From Pseudomonas fluorescens (GTDB lineage Bacteria; Pseudomonadota; Gammaproteobacteria; Pseudomonadales; Pseudomonadaceae), in the NCBI GenBank assembly GCA_902825215.1, contig LR782234.1, positions 4,960,001-5,024,000 on the forward strand: a stretch of 64,000 bases of DNA, read 5' to 3'. Positions within the stretch are counted from its first letter, which is position 1, and each line of letters starts with the position of its first letter. Below are positions 18,801 through 26,932 of the stretch, piece by piece. The translations under genes were made by a program, and so were the position numbers. Under the pieces are notes generated by a model. That model made no database searches. It was not told where the DNA came from and worked only from the letters and a program-made list of their open reading frames with translations.

Positions 18801-18994
18801 GCACCCTCACCGCGTTCGTTCCGGGGCGCTCGGCGGAGAACTTCAAGTTCACTTCGGCCCTGCCCACGCAGGTGCTCAAGGGCATGGCGCCGATTCTGAC
18901 GCCGTATCTGCAACCGGGCAGCGACTCGCAATGCCAGCCGACGCAGACCGCGGGCGTGGCGCTGAATGAGGCGTCGCGTCTTACAGCGAGGTAA
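15857..18994 (+). CDS. Transglycosylase-domain protein, class A penicillin-binding protein-like
   Basis: A 1045-residue membrane-anchored periplasmic protein. After a basic leader comes one helix (AFWLLLLIIAIVVGLAAS). A GT51 glycosyltransferase-like domain follows: IENRFLL with Glu185, GGSTLATQLEKY and IVRDYLNSVPLS. A penicillin-binding transpeptidase domain is next, with GSTAK (Ser516, SxxK), SINLP (SxN) and GGKTGTGD (Lys943, KTG). Oddities: the usual EDxxFxxHxG motif is altered, and the second GT51 glutamate (KxxE) appears as Gln in KLRQM, so glycosyl transfer may be weak or lost. The ATG at 15857 is preferred (GGA about nine bases upstream); an in-frame ATG at 15842 adds five residues. It is divergent from toxin 2 and unrelated to it in function. 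Confidence 0.82.
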   Translation: MGALWQTDSSKTVVPTERMDQAPVPEKPRRNRHGWKAFWLLLLIIAIVVGLAASREMRTSRFQSRELSQYAASLTYQLEPGPSEAIRYPGNGPFDLRLGYSSLDEFLPRLLKRNYVITEQTRFSPALLSYTDKGLFVPYSEKIQAGLSITDCRAAPLYRYNYPQQLYADFAAIPPVVVNSLLFIENRFLLDPRQPLANPAVDWPRFGMAAWSQVAKLLRLPGQSAGGSTLATQLEKYRHSPEGLTASGAEKLRQMFSASVRAYQDGPQTLGARQNIVRDYLNSVPLSAVPGHGEVHGMAEGLRVWYGSDFAKANEQLNSPATDPQTMAAKGLALREMLSLMIAQRRPSYYLTKGREDLASLTDSHLRLLKQNGVIDNALADAALASTVSYRDWQTQPTIQPIETNKGISAARSRLASMLNRPLYDLDRLDLSATSTLQGDLQTQATAYLKKLADPAYAAEIGLLGERLLTPTSTTQVRYSFTLFELTADGSRVRVQTDSTDQPFDINEGSKLELGSTAKMRVLTTYLQIIAELHDKYAAMSAAELKKVEVPDQDRLSRWVIDYLLQNKDHDLSKLLAAALDRKYSASPGEAFFTGGGLHTFHNFRKEDNGRLPTLRDSLRESINLPFIRLMRDIVRYTTYSGPNAELLKDDRDPRRQEYLASFADREGTSFLLKFWKKYRNKDTQARLDTFLDSMRPTPIRMAAVHRYLLPEASQEDFNRFVRSHLKGTKLNEKLTDDRLIRLYDAYGPGSYDLPDQGFIAKVHPLDLWMIGYLLHHPDATFSEIVKASHFERQEVYSWLFKSRHKGARDSRIRTMLEIEAFLDIHQRWQKVGYPFDHLVPSLATAIGSSGDRPAALAELIGTILNDGVRMPTLRIDSLHFAAGTPYETKVVNDPHVGKRVMPVEVARAMREALSQVVDAGTAKRVSGSFKLADGTPLAMGGKTGTGDNRIAAIGSGGRIISSKSINRTATFVFYIGDHHFGTLTAFVPGRSAENFKFTSALPTQVLKGMAPILTPYLQPGSDSQCQPTQTAGVALNEASRLTAR

Positions 18995-19186
18995 CAAATC
19001 GTGTCGGGAGATTCGGAGTCAGGGTGAGGCTTTTTCCTGGCGTCGGGTGGTACTCCTGTATTTTTCAGATTCGAATTTTCGGCCTGTCGCCCCACCGCAG
19101 CGCCGATTGCCTCCCGATCTTTGAACTTTTGTTTTGCCCCGCCGTGGGTAGGCTGATCACTCCTCAACAATCAAGGATGATTGGCC

Positions 19187-22100
19187 ATGTCTCTCGCTTC
19201 CCTGCCTGCCGAACAACCAGACAAAGGCCGGCACTACGAATTCATCAAATCGGCGGTCAACGACAGTTTCAAGACCGCCACGGTCAGCCGCGTCCGCGCC
19301 CTGGTCGACGCGCCGCCGAAGGCCCAGCCGTGGTACACCTCAGCGCCCGCCGCCTGGCTGAAAAAACTCGCCGCAGCCAATCTCAAGGCGTGGAATTCGC
19401 AGAACCGGGTCGATCACCTGCTGGCGAAAACCGACCTGTATGCCTTCGCCGAGCCGCTGCTCAAGGCGAAGATCAAGGCCGATCACGGCATCGAGCCGGA
19501 CGTCAAAAGTACGTATCTGCGCCTCTACCTTCCCGCTGAAACGCCGTGGTACGCGATCAACCTGTCCGAGGGCATCGTTACCCGTACGGTGTCGCTGCTG
19601 GATGCCGCGCTGCACAACTTCGCCAGCAGTGAGACGGCAGGCCATGGCTCGGATTACATCAGCAAGCCCGATGATCGCGGTGCCTTCGACGTCTTGCCGA
19701 TCAAAAACGCCATGCCCGTCAGCGCGTTTCAAAAGCTCTGCCGCGAACTGGACATTGGCGCGCAGTACCAAAAACATCTGCAAAGCTACCTGCTGCCCGG
19801 TGAACCGCTGGCCGAAAGCGTTCTGCAATACAAGGTCAGCCAAAGCCAGAAAGACGCCCTCGTCGTCGCCGCGAATCTGGCGCTGATCAAGGACGATATC
19901 GCCTACGACGCGTACAAAGTGCTGTTGAACCTGAGCGAGGAAAAACGCCCGCTGATGCTCAATGGCCGCGCGCTGGTCTGCGCCGATCTGTCGGTGCTCG
20001 GCACACCCTTGATCGGGATCCTGCTGTTGGCCCATACGCAATTGGACAGCCGCGGCGTTCGGCGTCTGATCGTCTACGTCCCGCACGACCCGGATCACCC
20101 GCTCAAGGAATACAGTTCCCTGAAAGCCTTTCGCGAGGAACTGACCCGGCAGCTTCGCGAAGACCGCTTCAGCGAGGCGACGCAACAGACCTACCGGCAA
20201 TTTTTCAGTCAGTTCGTCGATCAGCAGCAACGCGGGCATTTTTTTGCCGAACTCGAGCAGCGCCTGTTCGTCACCCGCTATCACCCGCGTGTCGACCCGA
20301 CCGATCAGCGCCCGGCATGGCGCAAGGACCCGGTGGACAATCCGCACCTGCAATTCGCGCGGCTGAAAGTGCCAGGCGATTACTGGCGCCACGCCTATCA
20401 GCAAAAGCTCAACAAGATTCTCAATGACGCTCGGGAAATTGCTGTCTCCACTGCCGATACCGACAGCAAGGCGCGCTGGGCGTGGTGGGACAACTTCAAG
20501 AAAATCGTTTCCGATATCTTCAACGTCGCCCTGTTGATTGCCGCCCCGTTCGTGCCGGGGCTGGGCGAGCTGATGATGGTTTACACCGCGTACCAGCTGA
20601 CCAGCGACGTCATCGAAGGCATCGTCGATCTGGCCGAAGGCCTGTGGCAGGAAGCCGGTGAGCATGTGATCAGCGTGGTGACCAACATCATCGAACTGGC
20701 AGCGTTTGGTGCAGGAGCGGAAATTGCCGGCGCCTTCAAGGTCAAGCTGTCGCCCTTGGTGGACGGCATGAAACCGGTGCGATTGCCCGACGGCAAAGCC
20801 TCACTGTGGAATCCTGATCTGGGCCCCTACGAGCAAAAAAAACTGCAACTCGACCCGGCGTCGCAACCCGACCCGCATGGCCTGCATGATCATGGTCGCG
20901 AGCGCGTCCTGCCGCTGGAGGGCAAACTGTTCAGCGTGGAAAAAGCCTCGACCCGCCCCGAAGTGAAAACCTGGCGAGTCAAACACCCCGAACGCGACAA
21001 CGCGTACAAACCGCTTCTGGAACACAATGAACACGGCGCCTGGCGGCACGAGGCGGAGAATCCGGCCGACTGGGACGACAGCGCATTGATGCCGCGCCTG
21101 GGCCACCGCGCCGAGCGCTTTACGCCCACACAGCTGGAGCAGATCCGCATCAGCAGCGGCACCGGCCACCATCATCTGCGCCGGATGCACAGCGACAGCA
21201 GCCCGCCGCCGCCGTTACTGGCCGATAGCCTGACGCGTTTTGCCGCCTACGAGGATGCGCAGCTGGCCAGTGCCAACATCCGCGCCGGCAAGCCGATCGC
21301 GGCCGAGTCGGACTGGTTCGAACCAATCGCCACCAGCCTGCCGGGCTGGCCCTACGAGCGCGCGCTAAAGGTCCAGTACGAGCACCTCGACGGCTATTCC
21401 CGCCAGTACGGTAACCCGATGGCCAGCGCCGCCGACACGCTGACCATTTCGCAGTCAGCGCTCAACGCCGGGCAGTTGCCGGAGCGTCTGCTGACGTTTC
21501 TCGACGAGGGGCAACTGCGCACGCTGTTGGGCCGTGACGTGCCCGCAGCCGAACGGGTGCAAGCGCTGCGCGACAAACTCGCCGATGCCGTCGATAAGCG
21601 TCGCAGCGATGTGTCGAAACGCCTCTATCAAGCGGCCGACCGCACCCGCCAGGCCGATCAGCAAGTGCTGCGCAAGACTTTTCCCGAGCTGCCATTGCCG
21701 CTGGGCAAAAAACTGCTTGAGCAGGCCAGTGCCGGCGAACGGCAGCGCACCCTGGATGAACAACGCTTGCCGCTACGCCTGAAAAACCAGGCGCGGGAAC
21801 TGGATTTCGAAGCCAGAACCAGCCGTGCCTACGAAGGGTTCTACCGCAACGACTCTTTGAGCGCCGACAGCGAACGCCTCGCCCTCGGCACGCTGCGGCT
21901 GCATACCGACACCTTCGCTGACCTGCGCATCGAAGTCCGTGATGGCACCTTCGACGGGCCACTGCGCTGCAGCAGCGGAGCGGATGACGCCAGTACCGTC
22001 AGGCGGCTGATCAGGGATGAACACGGCCGCTACGAAGTGTTCGACGCCAACAACCGCTCACTGCAGGGCGCCGACGAGTTCCACGAATCGGTCTTGCGTG

Positions 22101-24301
22101 CTTTGCCTGACGAAACACTGGCCAGCATCGGCTACCGGCGCGGTCAGGGCGCTGCGCTGAAAGTCTGGCTGATGGAGCTGGCGGCCGCACCAGCCGAGCG
22201 CCGCACGGTTCTGGCAGAACCGCCGATTCGCCCGGTGGCCAGCGTCGAAACCGACACGCTGGTGCGTGGCTGGCCGAGGTTCATGCGCAGTTCGACATCC
22301 GAGGAAAAAGTACGCGACCTTTTCCCGTCAATGACAGAAGTCGAAGCCGCCACGTTCGTGGAAGCCCTGGCGCGCCGGGGCGAGCCGGGAGACGCCATCA
22401 AACGGCTGCAAGAGGAACGCGCAGTCCTGCAGGACGAACTGAAAAAATGGCGAGACGGTTATGCAGAACGGGACCCGGAGACAGGTCACCCTCATCCGTC
22501 ACAGGACTATTTGCACAACGGGGGTGATTTCGTTGAGCAGCGATTGATCGAATGCTTTGATCGCCAGAGTGAATTCTTCGGCGAGCGCAGCGTGCACCCC
22601 GATCATGGCTATACGCTGGATCTATCCACTGACCTGCAGCGTGTTGCGCCGGAGCGCTGGTGGAACGATCTGGTCCGGCGGCCGAAAATGAAGGCTTATC
22701 TGGACCGCATCACCGCGCTCAAACTGGACCGGGCGCGCCTGTCGCCAGATCCGATTGTGCTTCTGAGCAGCTTCCCCAACTTGCGCCGACTGAGCGCTCG
22801 GCAGTGCGAGCTGGAGGCACTCCCGAAAATCATCGGGCTGATGCGCGAGTTGCGCGACCTGGATCTGGCCGACAACAGCATCAAACTCTCCGCCGAATCG
22901 AGACAACAGCTTGGCCAGCTGAAACAGCTGCGGACACTGAACCTGAACGCCAACCCGCTGGAACTGCCTCCCGATGTCGGACAAATGAATCATCTGCGAG
23001 AGCTAAGCCTGGCGAAAACCGCCATCGAGACCTGGCCGCAAGGTTTGTTCAAGGTTGGCACGCTGGATAAACCGCGGCCACGAGGTTTCATGCTCGACCT
23101 GCGCGAGGCGCCCATCAAGACGCTGCCCGAGGTCGAACCCGGCTCCGCACAGGCGCGTATTCTTGCCCGGACGCGGTTCAACCTCTCGCGACTGTCCAAC
23201 GAGGATCGCGTGCGATATGGCAACTACAGGACTTCCGTAGGCCTGGGGTTCGTCCAGGAGAATTTCACGGCGGCCGCCGACGAAATCAGCCATTGGCAAT
23301 CGCTCCCGCGACAATCCAGCCTGTTCAGCCCGTCAGACGCATTTACCCGATACCGCGAAGAGTCCTGGCACGATCTGATGGCGGAGCCGGATTCCGCCGG
23401 CTTTTTCAGCGTGATTCGCAAGCTCAGAGAAAGCGCCGATTACCATACCGATGAGGGCCGCACGCGCTTGACACAGCGCGTCTGGGAAATGGTCGATGCG
23501 GTAGCGCTGGACGCAAGACTGCGCGAGAAGCTGTTCCAGCAGATCGCGACACCGGATGACTGCGGCGATTTCGGTGCGCAACTGTTCAACTCGCTGGGGA
23601 TGAAAGTGCTGGTCTCCAAGGCGTACGGCGAATCGACATCGCCTGCGATTCTGGAAAACAGCCTGGTGCGCCTGGCCCGTGCCGCGACACGCTTGAACAA
23701 AGTGGCCGACGAAGCCGCTTTCGAATACAAAACCCAAACGAAATTGAATGAAACCGACCCGCGTAACCTCCCGCCGGACGAGGTCGAGGTGCACATGGCC
23801 TACGAAACGGGGCTGGCTGATCGCCTGCAATTGCCCTGGCAGTCTGAAGGCATGCTTTACCGGGCTCGCTCTGGCGTCACCCAGTCGAAAATCGACATGG
23901 CCTATAAAACGATCACTCAGGCTGAACAGGGCGACGGCCTGATCAATGGCATGCTCGACCTGGGGTCCGATAACTTCTGGGCCGATTTTCTGGAGCAAAA
24001 CTACCCGGACCAATACGAACTCAACCGGCGTACATTTGATCCCAAGGAGGGCCTGCTCGATGAGCTGCGCGAAGCCAAGGCCGAATGGGCCGCGCCCCAT
24101 GAGCAGACCAATGCGCATGGCCTGGCGCGCCGGATCCAGACCCTCGCCGAGCAGCTGGATATCGGTGACGCGCCGGACTTGTTCGACGACGCCCCGATGA
24201 GCGACAAGCGTTACGAAGAGCTGTTGCTCGGCATCGCTGATCAGCGCAAGGAACTCTCGCGCCGACTGACCCGCGAAGCGCTGGCCCGAGCCGGACTCTG
24301 A
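19187..24301 (+). CDS. NEL-type E3 ubiquitin ligase effector with DUF6543-like and LRR domains
   Basis: A 1704-residue effector. AAGGA nine bases before the ATG at 19187 favours it over the TTG at 19181. The N-terminal 1000 or so residues resemble the Pseudomonas 'dermonecrotic toxin'/DUF6543 region, with a hydrophobic segment near 445-505 (IFNVALLIAAPFVPGLGELM). Leucine-rich repeats occupy about 1190-1285 (LRRLSARQCELEALPKI, LRDLDLADNSIKLS, LRTLNLNANPLELPP). A NEL (IpaH/SspH-type) domain follows, with the likely thioester Cys1459 in TPDDCGDFGAQLFNSLGMKV. NEL proteins transfer ubiquitin to host proteins, so the target is a eukaryotic cell. No secretion signal is recognisable and no type III genes lie in the window. 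The gene is monocistronic and convergent with the fimbrial operon. Confidence 0.88.
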   Translation: MSLASLPAEQPDKGRHYEFIKSAVNDSFKTATVSRVRALVDAPPKAQPWYTSAPAAWLKKLAAANLKAWNSQNRVDHLLAKTDLYAFAEPLLKAKIKADHGIEPDVKSTYLRLYLPAETPWYAINLSEGIVTRTVSLLDAALHNFASSETAGHGSDYISKPDDRGAFDVLPIKNAMPVSAFQKLCRELDIGAQYQKHLQSYLLPGEPLAESVLQYKVSQSQKDALVVAANLALIKDDIAYDAYKVLLNLSEEKRPLMLNGRALVCADLSVLGTPLIGILLLAHTQLDSRGVRRLIVYVPHDPDHPLKEYSSLKAFREELTRQLREDRFSEATQQTYRQFFSQFVDQQQRGHFFAELEQRLFVTRYHPRVDPTDQRPAWRKDPVDNPHLQFARLKVPGDYWRHAYQQKLNKILNDAREIAVSTADTDSKARWAWWDNFKKIVSDIFNVALLIAAPFVPGLGELMMVYTAYQLTSDVIEGIVDLAEGLWQEAGEHVISVVTNIIELAAFGAGAEIAGAFKVKLSPLVDGMKPVRLPDGKASLWNPDLGPYEQKKLQLDPASQPDPHGLHDHGRERVLPLEGKLFSVEKASTRPEVKTWRVKHPERDNAYKPLLEHNEHGAWRHEAENPADWDDSALMPRLGHRAERFTPTQLEQIRISSGTGHHHLRRMHSDSSPPPPLLADSLTRFAAYEDAQLASANIRAGKPIAAESDWFEPIATSLPGWPYERALKVQYEHLDGYSRQYGNPMASAADTLTISQSALNAGQLPERLLTFLDEGQLRTLLGRDVPAAERVQALRDKLADAVDKRRSDVSKRLYQAADRTRQADQQVLRKTFPELPLPLGKKLLEQASAGERQRTLDEQRLPLRLKNQARELDFEARTSRAYEGFYRNDSLSADSERLALGTLRLHTDTFADLRIEVRDGTFDGPLRCSSGADDASTVRRLIRDEHGRYEVFDANNRSLQGADEFHESVLRALPDETLASIGYRRGQGAALKVWLMELAAAPAERRTVLAEPPIRPVASVETDTLVRGWPRFMRSSTSEEKVRDLFPSMTEVEAATFVEALARRGEPGDAIKRLQEERAVLQDELKKWRDGYAERDPETGHPHPSQDYLHNGGDFVEQRLIECFDRQSEFFGERSVHPDHGYTLDLSTDLQRVAPERWWNDLVRRPKMKAYLDRITALKLDRARLSPDPIVLLSSFPNLRRLSARQCELEALPKIIGLMRELRDLDLADNSIKLSAESRQQLGQLKQLRTLNLNANPLELPPDVGQMNHLRELSLAKTAIETWPQGLFKVGTLDKPRPRGFMLDLREAPIKTLPEVEPGSAQARILARTRFNLSRLSNEDRVRYGNYRTSVGLGFVQENFTAAADEISHWQSLPRQSSLFSPSDAFTRYREESWHDLMAEPDSAGFFSVIRKLRESADYHTDEGRTRLTQRVWEMVDAVALDARLREKLFQQIATPDDCGDFGAQLFNSLGMKVLVSKAYGESTSPAILENSLVRLARAATRLNKVADEAAFEYKTQTKLNETDPRNLPPDEVEVHMAYETGLADRLQLPWQSEGMLYRARSGVTQSKIDMAYKTITQAEQGDGLINGMLDLGSDNFWADFLEQNYPDQYELNRRTFDPKEGLLDELREAKAEWAAPHEQTNAHGLARRIQTLAEQLDIGDAPDLFDDAPMSDKRYEELLLGIADQRKELSRRLTREALARAGL

Positions 24302-24319
24302 CCCCAGCGTTGCCTCGTC

Positions 24320-24345
24320 CTGGCCGGCCCGAACGGGCTGGCCAG
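24320..24345. terminator. Hairpin between convergent NEL effector and fimbrial operon
   Basis: CTGGCCGGCCCG and CGGGCTGGCCAG pair around AA with one mismatch. No T-run follows, so terminator function is tentative. Confidence 0.4.
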
Positions 24346-24353
24346 CGGGCGCG

Positions 24354-25580
24354 CTAACCGACCTCTGAATCCCAGATCACCGTTACGTTGCCTCTGTACG
24401 GCCGGCCCTTGGCGTTGTCGATCAGCCAATCAGTCCATGCCTTGTTGATTTCGAAGTGCAGCGTCCCGGGACTGCGCTCGACATAAGACGCCGGTTGGAA
24501 TACTGCACTGGTCGCACGGCCCAGCGCAAAACGCCTGACGGCTTGCCCGGCGCTGTCGGTCAGACCGTTGGGCAAACTGACGCTGACATCAACGCCCCCC
24601 GCGAAGCCGCTTTCGCGATCGACAATGGCACAGCCAGACCCCGTGCCCAGCTCATGTTCGCATTCCAGTTTCATGGTGAACTTCGATGACGCGGAGATAT
24701 GGAATGTCTGGTCGCGGTACAGCCGCACCGGCCTGCGCCCGCTTTCCAGCCAGCTGCGCCAGCCGCCCTGGGGTTCCAGCACGATGTGGTTGCCGCCGGG
24801 TGGGATATCCACCTTGAGGGTGTGCTGCACATCCAGCACGAAGTCCAGTGTCAGGTTGGGGTCCTCCGCCTGCATCAGCGGCCCCATGTCGAAATGTCCG
24901 CCGGGCCCGAGGGTATAAGTGAGCGAACCGACATAGTGACCGGAGGCCATGCCCAACGGATTGGGTGTAAGCAATTCGTAGGCGAAATCCAGCGTATCGA
25001 AGGACATTTCCGGAATGTGGTACGCCGGCACCTTCGCGCACATGGCATCAAAAGGTGTTTTCCAGAAGAACCGAAACGTTTCCGGGCCGTGCTCGGCGAC
25101 GCCGCTATAGGTGCAGGGCCGGCCGATGCCATCCACCCAACTGCCGGTGGTCCAGAGATTGCCATGGGCTTCGAGCGGCGTGCTGCCAGGGGCCAGACGC
25201 ATGGCCGGATGGCTCAGCACATAATTGGAGCCAAGCCCGGTAATGCGCACTGCGAGTGTTTCCGTGGCCTGCGTCTGCGTATTGGTCACGACCAACTGGC
25301 GCCAGCGCACGGGAGCCTTGACCCCGACAGAATCGAAGATGCCGACATAGCGGCTTGAAGTAAAACGCGCTGGCACGCGAATACTGAACATGCGGAAGTT
25401 TGCACATTCAACAGGATGCGTCTCGCAATAACCGCTGTTCGGCGTCTGGTTGACGAAAGCATTCTTGTCGGGCTTCGACGGGTCCGGCTGGAACAACGCG
25501 CGGATCTCCTGCTGCAGCGCCTGCGCCTCGGGAACGCTCGCCATCAACAGCAGCCCCAGCGCCAAGGTGATTTTTTTCAT
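24354..25580 (-). CDS. CfaE/CblD-family fimbrial tip adhesin (second copy)
   Basis: A 408-residue secreted protein with a signal peptide (MKKITLALGLLLMASVPEAQA) and the conserved body of class 5 tip subunits: NQTPNSGYC, TPNPLGM, LTLDFVLDVQHTLKVDIPPG, RDQTFHISASSKF and a terminal GNVTVIWDSEVG. It would cap a fimbria, bind the host surface and start assembly at the usher. It is the last gene of the six-gene operon, 19 bases after the second pilin, and is clearly paralogous to the adhesin at 26933-28156. Two tip proteins with one usher is unusual. Confidence 0.85.
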   Translation of the reverse strand: MKKITLALGLLLMASVPEAQALQQEIRALFQPDPSKPDKNAFVNQTPNSGYCETHPVECANFRMFSIRVPARFTSSRYVGIFDSVGVKAPVRWRQLVVTNTQTQATETLAVRITGLGSNYVLSHPAMRLAPGSTPLEAHGNLWTTGSWVDGIGRPCTYSGVAEHGPETFRFFWKTPFDAMCAKVPAYHIPEMSFDTLDFAYELLTPNPLGMASGHYVGSLTYTLGPGGHFDMGPLMQAEDPNLTLDFVLDVQHTLKVDIPPGGNHIVLEPQGGWRSWLESGRRPVRLYRDQTFHISASSKFTMKLECEHELGTGSGCAIVDRESGFAGGVDVSVSLPNGLTDSAGQAVRRFALGRATSAVFQPASYVERSPGTLHFEINKAWTDWLIDNAKGRPYRGNVTVIWDSEVG

Positions 25581-25599
25581 TGTTCTATTCGCCTGAAGC

Positions 25600-26112
25600 T
25601 CACGGTTCCAGCGCTCCCGCCGGTGCCGCGGCAGTGAACATCAGCAACACATTGCCGTTGTAGTCACCGGAGCGGTAACCGCCGGCCGGCTCGATCGGTT
25701 CGATCTTCAACGCCACGCGCTTGCCGCCGGCAGCCTCCTCTCTTGAAACCACTTGCTGGGGAACGATGTGCGAACTGAGCACCACGTCGTTGAACGTCAC
25801 TCGCAGCATGATGACCTCGTTGGGCCGGCCATTCTCCAGGTAGGGATCGAACAGCAGGCGCGCGTCGATGGCGCTGCTGTCGTGGCGCACGTCGAAGTTT
25901 TTTTCCAGACTGCCGAGGGTTGCCTTGGGGTAATCCCAGAGCAGTGGTTGCGGCCGGTGAATCCAGTCCGGCTCGGCAGGAATGACATAGAACGGCCGGC
26001 TGGGAATGCTCAGCGACACTTCGAAGGTGTGCTCTTCCCGGGCCGCCCACGCCAGCGCACCGGTCAGCCCGGTGGCGAGCATCAGCGCGGCGGTGGTGCA
26101 TTGCTTGATCAT
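25600..26112 (-). CDS. CS1-type fimbrial subunit (second pilin)
   Basis: A 170-residue exported pilin-like subunit. The signal peptide runs to TGALAWA. The mature part begins REEHTFEVSLSIPSRPFYVI and continues NFDVRHDSSAIDARL, paralleling HSISLVAHVPTNGFYVV and FFDVRNNNGSVHASL of the first pilin at 30806-31285. The ATG at 26112 is chosen because it begins a normal signal peptide; a TTG at 26133 would add seven residues. It lies between the chaperone and the second adhesin in the operon, so with that adhesin it may form an alternative minor or tip assembly. Confidence 0.75.
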   Translation of the reverse strand: MIKQCTTAALMLATGLTGALAWAAREEHTFEVSLSIPSRPFYVIPAEPDWIHRPQPLLWDYPKATLGSLEKNFDVRHDSSAIDARLLFDPYLENGRPNEVIMLRVTFNDVVLSSHIVPQQVVSREEAAGGKRVALKIEPIEPAGGYRSGDYNGNVLLMFTAAAPAGALEP

Positions 26113-26144
26113 GTTGATTACCCGATACGTCAATGGAAACGGAC

Positions 26145-26888
26145 CTAGCGACTGGCGATTTTCAGGGCCTTCTTCTCGGCCCCTTCGATCAGGAAGAAGC
26201 GGTATTCGCGGCCCTTTTCCTTGTCGAAGGCGAAGGTCTTGCCGGCCATGACGTGGTGCTTGGTGGTCGCGCCGCAGTCGCTGTCCTTGGTCAGCGAACA
26301 GCTTTTGAACTCGTCGATGATGATCACCGTGTTGCCGTTGTTGCGCAGTTCGTAGCGGCTGGCGCTGTCATTGATGACGGTGTCGAAACGCGCATCCTTG
26401 GGCCGCACGAAGAAAATCGTACCGAAGCCGGTCATCACATTGACCCCTGCCGATAACGAGTTCTTGTAGTCTTCGCGTTCCTCGTTGCTGACCACGAATT
26501 CGTCTTCCTTTTCCGGCACCACCGGCACGAAACGTACGCGAAAATAACGCTCGCGATCACGCTCGCCCATGTACAACAGGCGTGTGCCCTGCATGCCCTG
26601 CGCCGGTACGATCAACCGCGCGGGGCTAGCCATCAGGCCGTTGCGCGAGGCGCCGTCGGCGGCGTTCTCGACGGCGATCTCTTGCGAAGTACCGTCAGCG
26701 GCGTAGACGATTTCCAGCACATTGACCTTGACGAACGCTGTGGCGTCGCCGCTGTTGAACACACGTTTGAGGTAAGTACTTTTATCGGCGTCGAGATAGT
26801 CGTACACGGTGCCGACATTGATCTGCGGGCCGGCTTGGGCGCTCAGGCAAAACAGGCTGAGCACGCCCAGCAGAAAACCACGGTTCAT
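26145..26888 (-). CDS. Fimbrial periplasmic chaperone (class 5 alternate chaperone-usher)
   Basis: A 247-residue periplasmic chaperone that would hold pilin subunits by donor-strand complementation. The signal peptide (MNRGFLLGVLSLFCLSAQA) is followed by an immunoglobulin-like fold: SPARLIVPAQGMQGTRLLYM, RYFRVRFVPVVPE and FGTIFFVRPKD. AGGAG nine bases upstream supports the ATG at 26888; an ATG at 26936 overlapping the adhesin stop would add 16 residues without a ribosome site. In CFA/I and cable pilus operons the chaperone gene comes first; here it is fourth, which is atypical. Confidence 0.82.
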   Translation of the reverse strand: MNRGFLLGVLSLFCLSAQAGPQINVGTVYDYLDADKSTYLKRVFNSGDATAFVKVNVLEIVYAADGTSQEIAVENAADGASRNGLMASPARLIVPAQGMQGTRLLYMGERDRERYFRVRFVPVVPEKEDEFVVSNEEREDYKNSLSAGVNVMTGFGTIFFVRPKDARFDTVINDSASRYELRNNGNTVIIIDEFKSCSLTKDSDCGATTKHHVMAGKTFAFDKEKGREYRFFLIEGAEKKALKIASR

Positions 26889-26932
26889 CGTTGAACACTC
26901 CTGGAAGGTTGAAGAGGCGCGGGCTGAAAGGC

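Noticed and set aside
6340..24301. Immunity genes for interbacterial toxins
   Set aside because: No small gene follows any of the large toxins; each is directly followed by a terminator, a remnant or a convergent gene, which favours eukaryotic targets.
24699..25358. Open frame antisense to the second fimbrial adhesin
   Set aside because: No ribosome site, composition typical of a reverse-frame shadow, adhesin well supported on the other strand.
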